Assembly (NCBI GenBank): GCA_013791675.1
Contig: VMTI01000263.1
Coordinates: 1 to 12,811 of the forward strand
Direction of reading: 5' to 3'
Source: a bacterium
Lineage (GTDB): Bacteria; CG03
DNA length: 12,811 nt
Of the stretch, positions 7,239-12,811 are shown one piece after another (within the stretch, counting starts at the first letter, position 1; every line of letters starts with the position of its first letter). A program made the position numbers and the translations under genes. A model generated the notes under the pieces. The model did not search any database. It was not told where the DNA came from and saw only the letters and a program-made list of their open reading frames with translations.

Positions 7239-8457
7239 CCCGCTGATTATTTTTCCCACGTTATTTCTGCTTATTATGGGCAGTTTGCAGAATAGTTCAT
7301 ATGTGTCGGCAGATATGCTGAACAGGCATTTTTTCGCCATGGCTATAGGTGGCGTGGGAATGGTCATATTTACATTTACGAAATATAAATCGTTTTTGAG
7401 ATTCAGGGCGATAGCGCTTTATGTTTTAGGAATAGCGCTGCTGGTTCTGACATTTTTTATCGGACATTCCGTTCACGGGTCACGTTCGTGGCTCTCCGCG
7501 GGCTTTATTGTTTTTCAGCCTTCCGAGGTCGCGAAATTTACCACAATTGTTTTTCTCACTTACTATCTCAGCAAGAATTACGCGTCAAGGAACAGTGCCG
7601 GGACGATATTTTTTCTGGCACTTTTTTCGGCGCTGCCGTTATTTCTGGTGCTTAAACAGCCGGATTTAGGAACAGGGCTTGTGTTTGTTTTTATAGCCTT
7701 TATTTTTCTTTATTTCAGCCAGAATATATCTCTGCTCATATTTGTGTCTGTCACATTCGCGGTTTTGTTTACCGAAATTCTTTTTTTCTGTGTTAATCCG
7801 GACGCTCTAATGAGGATTTCATCATGGGGCGCGATTATTTCCGCGCTTATTTATATATTTATGCGTTTTCTCATGCATATAAAGAAAGCGCATATCGCCG
7901 CCGCCGTTTTATTCGGTTTGTTTTTCCTTAGCTGTTTCATGTCTCACAGAGTGGCGTCCGGTTTTAAAGATTATCAGAAAAACAGAATACTGAATTTCAT
8001 AAATCCCGACAGGGACACGCTCAATTCGGGCTATCACCTTTCACAGAGTCTTATTGCCATAGGCTCGGGGAAATTCAAAGGGAAAGGTTACCGCCGGGGG
8101 ACGCAGGCGCGTCTCGGTTTTCTCCCCGGGAAATACACTGATTTTATGTTTGCTTCAATTGCGGAGGAATTCGGTTTCACGGGTTCTTTTCTGATACTGG
8201 CGGCTTATTTTATTTTGTTTTCGCGGATGATAAAAATAGCCGTTATGGCGCTTGACCAGCAGGGCACATTTCTTGCGCTTTCCATATTCGGGGTGCTGTT
8301 CTTTCAGACATTTCTTAACATAGGGATGACACTCGGCATACTGCCGATAACGGGACTGCCTCTTCCGTTTCTTTCCTACGGCGGCACAGCCACAGCCGTT
8401 TACCTTATGATGTTAGGAATGGTTATGAATGTTGACGTGACCGCGAAAGGCTACTGA
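7225..8457 (+). CDS. rodA: RodA, SEDS-family peptidoglycan glycosyltransferase
   Basis: The 410-residue polytopic membrane protein polymerises lipid II into glycan strands in complex with PBP2. Conserved SEDS segments are present: HGSRSWLSAGFIVFQPSEVAKF (84-105), QPDLGTGLVF (145-154), NPDRDTLNSGYHLSQSLIAIG (260-280), FLPGKYTDFMFASIAEEFGF (299-318) and LPITGLPLPFLSYGGTA (373-389). Asp306 in the KYTDF motif corresponds to the catalytic aspartate of RodA. Length is slightly above the roughly 370-residue norm because of a long loop and helix near 183-235. The ATG lies inside the mrdA end, so it is probably translated by coupling. It closes the cell-elongation set; the next gene follows after 20 bases. 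Confidence 0.96.
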   Translation: MKRFDPLIIFPTLFLLIMGSLQNSSYVSADMLNRHFFAMAIGGVGMVIFTFTKYKSFLRFRAIALYVLGIALLVLTFFIGHSVHGSRSWLSAGFIVFQPSEVAKFTTIVFLTYYLSKNYASRNSAGTIFFLALFSALPLFLVLKQPDLGTGLVFVFIAFIFLYFSQNISLLIFVSVTFAVLFTEILFFCVNPDALMRISSWGAIISALIYIFMRFLMHIKKAHIAAAVLFGLFFLSCFMSHRVASGFKDYQKNRILNFINPDRDTLNSGYHLSQSLIAIGSGKFKGKGYRRGTQARLGFLPGKYTDFMFASIAEEFGFTGSFLILAAYFILFSRMIKIAVMALDQQGTFLALSIFGVLFFQTFLNIGMTLGILPITGLPLPFLSYGGTATAVYLMMLGMVMNVDVTAKGY

Positions 8458-8477
8458 AAAAGCCGGAAAGATTTTTA

Positions 8478-10118
8478 ATGGAAAAAAGAATTAAAAATCT
8501 GCTCACCTACGAGCGTCCCGCGCAGTATGCCGGAGGCGAAATGTTTTCCATAAAAAAACCGTGGGAGGCGACAGCGTTAAAAGTGCTGCTTGTAGGCCCC
8601 TCTGTTTATCAGATGGGCGCGTCGTCTTTGGGACTCAGTATTTTATATCATATCATCAATTCCCGCCCCGACAGTCTCTGCGAGCGAGCGTTTATGAGCG
8701 AGCCGGATATGAGGGACGCTATATTTTCGGGGAAAGAAAAGTTTTTGTCGCTGGAGTCCGGCCGGGCTCCCCGCGACTTTAATATTATAGGAATAACACT
8801 CCCCGCGAAAGGCTGTTTTTTTGACCTTCCCGCGCTTTTTTCTCTTATGGCCATTCCCGTTTCAGGGCGTGATGAATCATATCCGGTTATGATCTCCGGC
8901 GGACCGGGCGTTTCTAATTTTATACCGGTTGAAGGTTTTTTTGACGCTTTTATCGTCGGCGACGGCGAAGAAGCGATGGGGAAAATGCTGGATGCGGCGC
9001 TCGGATGCAATACCCGCCGCGGCGGACGAAGCGCGACGGGCAGAGACTCTCTGATGAGGGCTCTTTCGGACATTGAGGGTGTTTTTGTTCCGGGAATAAG
9101 CAAAAGCGTGAAAAAGACATTCTGTTCCCTCAGAGAAGAGTATTACCCGCTCAAACCCGTCATTCCCAACATAAGAACTTTGCAGGACAGGCTGGACATT
9201 GAGGTCATGAGGGGATGCCCGAACAACTGCCGTTTTTGCGAAGCGAAAAGATTTTATGCGCCTGTGAGGGTGAGGCCTCCGGATGAGCTGAAAAAAATAA
9301 TTTTTGACTCTCTTAAAAACACCGGCTGGAAAGGTTTGTCCTTGAGCTCTCTGAGCACGCCGCAGTATCCGCATATTTCCGAAGTTGTTGAAAGCATTAT
9401 TCCATATCTTCAGAAAAACGGCATATCCCTTCAGATACCGTCCCTGCGGCCGGAGAGAAAATCGGTTGACTGCGTTATGAAAATTCTCCCGCTCAATCAG
9501 GTGAATCTGACTTTTGCGCCTGAGACTTTCTCACCCCGTATGCAGGAAATAATAGGAAAAAATACGCCGATTGATGAATTTGAAGAAATGATGAGAGAAA
9601 TAAAAACCGCCGGTTTCAGGGATGTGAAGATATACCTGATGATAGGCCTTCCCGGCGAGAGGGACGCCGATATAGACGAAAATATAAAAGCCGTTAAAAG
9701 AATAAGAAAGGCCGGACTTAAAGTGACTCTTACATTGTCGCCTTTTGTTCCTGCCGCGCACACGCCATTTGAGAGAGTTTCTCTCTGGGATCCCTGTGAA
9801 ATGGACGAAAAACTGAAAAGAATAAAAATGGAACTTAGAGGTGTCGACGTGCGTCATCCCTCAAGCGAAGATGCCGTTGTTGAAAGCGCTCTTGGGCGGG
9901 GAGACGCCCGGCTCGGAAAAATTCTTCTTAATATGCCGGCTCTTTTTCCGGAAAGCTCCTCGGCAAAAATGAAAATACTGCGGGATGCGGGTCTGGATGC
10001 CGCCCGTTATGCGGGAAGAGATTTTTCCGGGGGCGAGCTTCCGTGGGAGAAAATAAAAATAGCCGATCGTTCCGGACTTGAAAAAGATTTTGAACAGGTG
10101 AGGGCTCTCATAGGATGA
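8478..10118 (+). CDS. Radical SAM protein with B12-binding-type N-terminal domain (TIGR03960-like)
   Basis: The 546-residue protein resembles the TIGR03960 family, whose reaction is unknown. The N-terminus RIKNLLTYERPAQYAGGEMF, then KVLLVGPSVYQMGASSLGLSI (35-55) and VGDGEEAM (160-167), form a Rossmann-like domain related to cobalamin-binding domains. No DxHxxG cobalamin motif is visible. The radical SAM core begins IEVMRGCPNNCRFCEAKRFY, with the 4Fe-4S ligands Cys247, Cys251 and Cys254 in CX3CX2C spacing. Later core motifs are LTFAPETFSPRMQEIIGK and KIYLMIGLPGERDADI. It overlaps the DUF2344 gene by four bases; in many bacteria that domain is adjacent or fused, and the pair commonly lies near rng, often by mre or rod genes. 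A role in RNA or ribosome modification is often suspected but is not shown here. Confidence 0.87.
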   Translation: MEKRIKNLLTYERPAQYAGGEMFSIKKPWEATALKVLLVGPSVYQMGASSLGLSILYHIINSRPDSLCERAFMSEPDMRDAIFSGKEKFLSLESGRAPRDFNIIGITLPAKGCFFDLPALFSLMAIPVSGRDESYPVMISGGPGVSNFIPVEGFFDAFIVGDGEEAMGKMLDAALGCNTRRGGRSATGRDSLMRALSDIEGVFVPGISKSVKKTFCSLREEYYPLKPVIPNIRTLQDRLDIEVMRGCPNNCRFCEAKRFYAPVRVRPPDELKKIIFDSLKNTGWKGLSLSSLSTPQYPHISEVVESIIPYLQKNGISLQIPSLRPERKSVDCVMKILPLNQVNLTFAPETFSPRMQEIIGKNTPIDEFEEMMREIKTAGFRDVKIYLMIGLPGERDADIDENIKAVKRIRKAGLKVTLTLSPFVPAAHTPFERVSLWDPCEMDEKLKRIKMELRGVDVRHPSSEDAVVESALGRGDARLGKILLNMPALFPESSSAKMKILRDAGLDAARYAGRDFSGGELPWEKIKIADRSGLEKDFEQVRALIG

Positions 10119-10561
10119 TTAAAGTCAGGGTAACATATTCAAAACGCGGCCGTTTTGTTTTGACGGGCCATCTGGATACGATGATGCATATAGATATGGC
10201 GCTTCGCCGGACAGGCCTTCATTTTGTCACGGGGCAGGGATACAAAAGAAAGATAAAGTTTGCTTCTTCGCCCGCGCTTCCTCTCGGAGTTGAATCTGTC
10301 TGCGAATATATAGACGTTAAACTCGTTGAGGATTATCCCGGCGGAATTATATTTAGCCGTTTTGCCGATAACTTTCCGCCCGGGCTTGATGTTATAAAAA
10401 CAGAAATAATAAACGGCAAAGCCCCGCCGCCAAAAGCCGCAGTTTATGAAAAGAAGTTAAAGTTTTTGGGTTTATTTCCCCGTGTTATCCGCAAAACCAT
10501 TGTTTTCGGATCCGGCGAAAAAATTTCTTTTCCCGCCGTCCGCGTCAAATTTAAAATTTAG
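10115..10561 (+). CDS. DUF2344 (TIGR03936-like) radical SAM partner, short form
   Basis: The 148-residue protein matches the N-terminal part of the DUF2344 family. RVTYSKRGRFVLTGHLDTMM (5-24) corresponds to the family's KxGrlrflSHLDlm. ALRRTGLHFVTGQGYKRKIK (29-48) and FASSPALPLGVESVCEYIDV (49-68) match the aLRRagLp...sqGFnPrpkl...aLPLGveSe.EylD pattern. DNFPPGLDV (85-93) matches the middle of the domain. Family members are usually near or above 200 residues, so about a quarter of the domain is short or missing at the C-terminus. It is translationally coupled to the radical SAM gene (overlap ATGA). The function is unknown, and it may act as an accessory subunit. Its end marks the boundary to the AT-rich accessory segment. 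Confidence 0.82.
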   Translation: MIKVRVTYSKRGRFVLTGHLDTMMHIDMALRRTGLHFVTGQGYKRKIKFASSPALPLGVESVCEYIDVKLVEDYPGGIIFSRFADNFPPGLDVIKTEIINGKAPPPKAAVYEKKLKFLGLFPRVIRKTIVFGSGEKISFPAVRVKFKI

Positions 10562-10621
10562 GGACGTTCATTGTCTTAGTGACTTATTTGGCTCTTCGCC
10601 CAAAATAGTGGGTGATAAAAT

Positions 10622-10683
10622 CGCGTAGGGGTGGGGCTTGCCCCCACCCTCATTAGGGCGACCACAAGGGTTGCCCCTACGCG
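10622..10683. repeat. 62-base inverted-repeat element with internal hairpins (REP/MITE-like)
   Basis: The ends CGCGTAGGGG (10622-10631) and CCCCTACGCG (10674-10683) are perfect 10-base inverted repeats. Inside, GGGTGGGG (10629-10636) pairs with CCCCACCC (10642-10649) around a CTTGC loop. GGGCGACC (10656-10663) pairs with GGTTGCCC (10669-10676), with one G.U pair, around ACAAG. The two inner stems share bases with the outer stem, so the element can switch between a long stem and two adjacent hairpins. From memory, the unit GTAGGGGCAACCCTTGTGG, on the opposite strand, resembles dispersed GTAGGGGC-type palindromic repeats seen in many bacterial genomes. Only one copy lies in this window, so dispersion cannot be confirmed here. 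Confidence 0.65.
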
Positions 10684-10684
10684 T

Positions 10685-10713
10685 GCCGGCAGGCAGGCGC
10701 CGTGGCGTGCGGG
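10685..10713. repeat. Short GC-rich patch with GGCA iterations and palindromes
   Basis: Directly after the inverted repeat comes GCCGGCAGGCAGGCGCC, with overlapping iterations of GGCA and the palindromes GCCGGC and GGCGCC, followed by GCGTGCGGG, which partly repeats GCGTGCCGG at 10681-10689. It may be part of the same repeat element or a second repeat family. The evidence is only composition and short matches. Confidence 0.3.
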
Positions 10714-10749
10714 GTGTGACAGGGTATTGGTTTTAATCTGAACAAAAAA

Positions 10750-10776
10750 TTGACAGGCATATTTTTTTGTTATAGA
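10750..10776 (+). promoter_or_regulatory. Predicted sigma70-type promoter for cas3
   Basis: TTGACA (10750-10755) is a perfect -35 hexamer, and TATAGA (10771-10776) is a good -10. The 15-base spacer is shorter than the optimal 17, and its T-run (10762-10768) may help melting or bending. Transcription would start near 10783, leaving a leader of about 20 bases before the first ATG. This fits the accessory gene having its own promoter instead of being read from the upstream operon. Confidence 0.5.
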
Positions 10777-10788
10777 GTGGATACAGGC

Positions 10789-10795
10789 AAGGAGG
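10789..10795 (+). promoter_or_regulatory. Strong Shine-Dalgarno placed for a leader ORF, not for cas3
   Basis: AAGGAGG lies ten bases before the ATG at 10806 but forty bases before the cas3 ATG at 10836. No comparable site precedes the cas3 ATG: the bases just upstream are GGGACTAAAAAATAA. Ribosomes therefore probably load on the leader ORF and reinitiate on cas3. Confidence 0.6.
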
Positions 10796-10805
10796 CAATT
10801 TATAA

Positions 10806-10835
10806 ATGAAAGTTGCGAGCGGGACTAAAAAATAA
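10806..10835 (+). CDS. Nine-codon leader peptide ORF directly abutting cas3
   Basis: ATG to TAA encodes MKVASGTKK, in the same frame as cas3, and its TAA (10833-10835) is followed immediately by the cas3 ATG. It has the only strong Shine-Dalgarno in the area, with good spacing. It is most likely a translation-coupling minicistron that lets ribosomes terminate and restart at cas3. Alternatively it is a former N-terminal extension closed by a nonsense change. The second option is less likely because MEFYAHSLP at 10836 already matches the usual Cas3 N-terminus. No peptide function can be inferred. Confidence 0.45.
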   Translation: MKVASGTKK

Positions 10836-12761
10836 ATGGAATTCTATGCTCACAGTTTGCCAGACCAGCCGAAAGACCACTGGCAAAAACTTAAGCAGCA
10901 TTTAAAAAATGTTGCGGATAAAGCGTCTTCATTTGCCGGAACTTTTAAAGCAGAAAATTGGGCTTATCTTGCAGGGATCTTGCATGATTTAGGGAAATAT
11001 CAGGAAGATTTTCAGAAATATCTCATTGAAGGCGGCAGACGCGGCAGTGCACCTCATGCCGTATGGGGCGCCGCTTATGCGCGACGGTTAAGTATGCCGG
11101 AGATTGCATTTGTTATTGATGGCCACCATAAAGGGTTGCCTAATAAAGCAGATTTATCCGATACTACTGAAAAATTTAAAAGGAATGATGTTAAAAATTT
11201 CCAGTCGGTAATTGACTCTTTTTTGAAAGATGTTAATTATACTGAAAAAGATTTAAAATGTTCTCTGCATCCATTTGATAATTCATTGCAGCGAGAATTT
11301 TTTATCCGATATATTTTTAGCGCATTAATAGACGCGGACTGGCTTGATACTGAAGCCCATTTTGATCCCGATAAATCCCAAGACCGTATTAGTTTAAATT
11401 TACCGATAGAAGAAATGATTGAAAAACTTGCAAAAGAGTTATCAAATAAGCCAAAAGACGGAGCTATTAATTTGTTGCGTAATCAGGCGAGAAAAAGCGC
11501 ACTACAAAAAGCTGATAGTGCTTGTGGGTTTTATTCCCTCAATCTTCCAACCGGATTGGGAAAAACTCTTATCTCAATTGTTTGGGCGCTACATCACGCA
11601 AAAGCGAATCGGTTGAAACGTATTTTTGTTGTCTTGCCTTACGTCAATATTATTGATCAGACGGTAGAAGAATTAAAAAAAATATTTGGGGATGAATGGG
11701 TTTTAGAACATCATTCCAGCTACAATGAAAGCGCTGAAGAAAAAAGTGACAACGGTAATTATGAAGATGTAAGCAAAAAAAGAAAATTATTATCATGTGA
11801 AAATTGGGATTATCCTATAATCGTTACCACAACTGTTCAATTTTTTGAATCGCTTTTCAGTAATAAAACTTCCAAATGCCGCAAAATTCATAATATTGCT
11901 GAATCTGTAGTCATTTTTGATGAAGTTCAGACATTCCCGAAGGAAATTCTATTACCAACCATCACTATGCTGAAAAATATTCAGGCAGTTATGAGAACTT
12001 CTTTTTTATTTTGTACCGCTACTCAACCGGCGTTTGAGAAAAGAGAAAATTTTGATGGCATTGATTCAATACAGCCGCTTATAGATAATCCAACTGAATT
12101 TTTTAAAAAAACCCGACGAGTGGATTTTGGTTTTCTAGACAATTTAATACCGATACGGATTGATAAATTATTCACAACAGTAAAGGAAACTGATTCTTCT
12201 GCTCTGATTATATTCAATACAAAAAAGGCGGTGATGGAGTTTTTTAATCAAGCAATTCAGGAACAGGAATCTTGGGAAAAGTGTTATCATCTTTCGACGG
12301 CAATGTGCCCGGAGCATCGCAGAAATACCATAAAAGATATCCGAGATGATTTGAAGGATAAACGAAAAATATTAGTTGTTTCAACGCAATTGATAGAGGC
12401 AGGTGTTGACTTTGATTTTCCTTGTGTTTTCCGAGCGTTCGCTCCGCTTGAATCTATTATTCAATCAGCAGGCAGGTGCAACAGAGAAGGTAAAATGCCG
12501 GTGAAAGGTAAAGTCTATTTATTTCAATTGGAAGGCGGCGCGATGCCTGATAGAACATATAGAGCTTGTGCTGAACACACCAAAAATTTATTACAGACAG
12601 ATATTAATAAATTGTATCGGCATGAATTTTATAGTGAATATTATTCTCATGTGATTAATTTGTTTGTGGATGTGGACAAAAATAATATCATAAATGCCCA
12701 AAATAATTTGAATTTTGAAACAGTCAACGACAGTTATAGCCCCAATTATTCATACTCTTAA
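10836..12761 (+). CDS. cas3: CRISPR-associated nuclease-helicase Cas3, C-terminally truncated
   Basis: The 641-residue protein is a type I Cas3, which degrades target DNA recruited by Cascade using an HD nuclease fused to an SF2 helicase. HD-domain residues are His22, the H50-D51 pair in GILHDLGKYQ, His74, His97-His98 in DGHHKGLP, and Asp166 or Asp168. Helicase motifs are Walker A NLPTGLGKT (236-244), DEVQ (362-365), TAT (394-396), motif V STQLIEAGVDFDF (516-528) and motif VI QSAGRCNREG (543-552). The N-terminus MEFYAHSLP and HHKGLP resemble Cas3 of subtype I-C or I-G(U), but the subtype is uncertain. Homologues of this type usually continue for roughly 100 or more residues past FYSEYYSHVINLFVD. 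Here the reading frame ends after an unrelated-looking SPNYSYS tail. The gene is AT-richer than its neighbours, suggesting acquisition. No other cas gene is in the window. Confidence 0.9.
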   Translation: MEFYAHSLPDQPKDHWQKLKQHLKNVADKASSFAGTFKAENWAYLAGILHDLGKYQEDFQKYLIEGGRRGSAPHAVWGAAYARRLSMPEIAFVIDGHHKGLPNKADLSDTTEKFKRNDVKNFQSVIDSFLKDVNYTEKDLKCSLHPFDNSLQREFFIRYIFSALIDADWLDTEAHFDPDKSQDRISLNLPIEEMIEKLAKELSNKPKDGAINLLRNQARKSALQKADSACGFYSLNLPTGLGKTLISIVWALHHAKANRLKRIFVVLPYVNIIDQTVEELKKIFGDEWVLEHHSSYNESAEEKSDNGNYEDVSKKRKLLSCENWDYPIIVTTTVQFFESLFSNKTSKCRKIHNIAESVVIFDEVQTFPKEILLPTITMLKNIQAVMRTSFLFCTATQPAFEKRENFDGIDSIQPLIDNPTEFFKKTRRVDFGFLDNLIPIRIDKLFTTVKETDSSALIIFNTKKAVMEFFNQAIQEQESWEKCYHLSTAMCPEHRRNTIKDIRDDLKDKRKILVVSTQLIEAGVDFDFPCVFRAFAPLESIIQSAGRCNREGKMPVKGKVYLFQLEGGAMPDRTYRACAEHTKNLLQTDINKLYRHEFYSEYYSHVINLFVDVDKNNIINAQNNLNFETVNDSYSPNYSYS

Positions 12762-12771
12762 CGATAAAAAG

Positions 12772-12800
12772 TTGAAAAAGGCCTCCTTTTATGGTACAAT
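12772..12800 (+). promoter_or_regulatory. Sigma70-type promoter at the window end
   Basis: TTGAAA (12772-12777) and TACAAT (12795-12800) each match consensus at five of six positions and are separated by the optimal 17 bases. The first spacer part contains a 6-bp hairpin, AAAAGG (12776-12781) with CCTTTT (12785-12790) and a CCT loop. It begins 11 bases after the cas3 stop and points out of the window, so it probably drives a gene or mobile element that starts beyond 12811. Confidence 0.55.
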
Positions 12801-12811
12801 ACCGTCGTGAA

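Larger units (their letters stand above)
10562..10835. other. Intergenic segment between DUF2344 and cas3
   Basis: This 274-base gap contains no ordinary gene. It holds, in order, a weak imperfect hairpin near 10587-10604, the 62-base inverted repeat at 10622-10683, a GC-rich patch at 10685-10713, a sigma70-like promoter at 10750-10776, a strong Shine-Dalgarno at 10789-10795 and a nine-codon leader ORF. Base composition changes from GC-rich in the first half to AT-rich from about 10725. Confidence 0.7.

Noticed and set aside
8648..9374. Overlapping minus-strand open frames of 151 and 165 codons inside the radical SAM gene
   Set aside because: Both are antisense shadows of a gene with recognisable motifs, and their translations are low-complexity with no known domain.
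10587..10604. Hairpin TTTGGC/GCC(C)AAA after DUF2344 as a terminator
   Set aside because: The stem is only six pairs with a bulged C and no T-run follows, so it is too weak to call.
10622..10683. CRISPR repeat or small array upstream of cas3
   Set aside because: There is a single palindromic unit and no regularly spaced direct repeats.
12730..12810. +1 frame continuation of cas3 (VIAPIIHTLNDKKLKKASFYGT)
   Set aside because: It is short, ends at TGA within the window, overlaps a good promoter and does not resemble the Cas3 C-terminal domain; a sequencing frameshift cannot be excluded but is not supported.

Overview
The window looks like bacterial chromosome with moderate G+C for about the first 10.5 kb, followed by a clearly AT-richer accessory segment. 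All recognisable genes are on the + strand and use standard stop codons. A complete mreB-mreC-mreD-PBP2-rodA set points to a rod-shaped bacterium with peptidoglycan. The S4 protein keeps its four-cysteine zinc site. I cannot place the organism with confidence. The sequences are divergent, and a candidate-phylum lineage of the Elusimicrobiota/Omnitrophota kind is only a guess.

Region 1 (1-3046) is the end of the spc operon joined to the alpha operon: 3' end of infA, rpmJ, rpsM, rpsK, rpsD, rpoA, rplQ. infA/rpmJ and rpoA/rplQ overlap by four bases. A perfect 9-bp hairpin with a GGAA loop lies in the rpmJ-rpsM gap, just upstream of the rpsM ribosome binding site. Region 2 (3170-8457) follows after about 120 bases with only a small hairpin. 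It is a tight elongasome operon, mreB, mreC, mreD, mrdA (PBP2), rodA, with overlaps or near-overlaps at every junction. It encodes the cytoskeletal filament, its membrane partners, the SEDS glycosyltransferase and its cognate transpeptidase. Region 3 (8478-10561) is a B12-binding-type radical SAM protein overlapping a short DUF2344 protein, a pair often found near mre genes and RNase G in other bacteria.

Region 4 (10562-12811) breaks from this pattern. A 274-base gap holds a 62-base inverted repeat able to fold as a branched structure, a small GC-rich patch and a sigma70-like promoter. A strong Shine-Dalgarno serves a nine-codon leader ORF whose TAA directly abuts the ATG of cas3. The Cas3 (HD nuclease plus SF2 helicase) has intact motifs but stops after 641 residues without the usual C-terminal domain. 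Eleven bases later the window ends in a good TTGAAA-17-TACAAT promoter. No other cas gene and no CRISPR array is visible.

I see no clearly new system. The points most worth a second look are the truncated cas3 with its leader ORF and flanking repeat, and the hairpin in front of rpsM.
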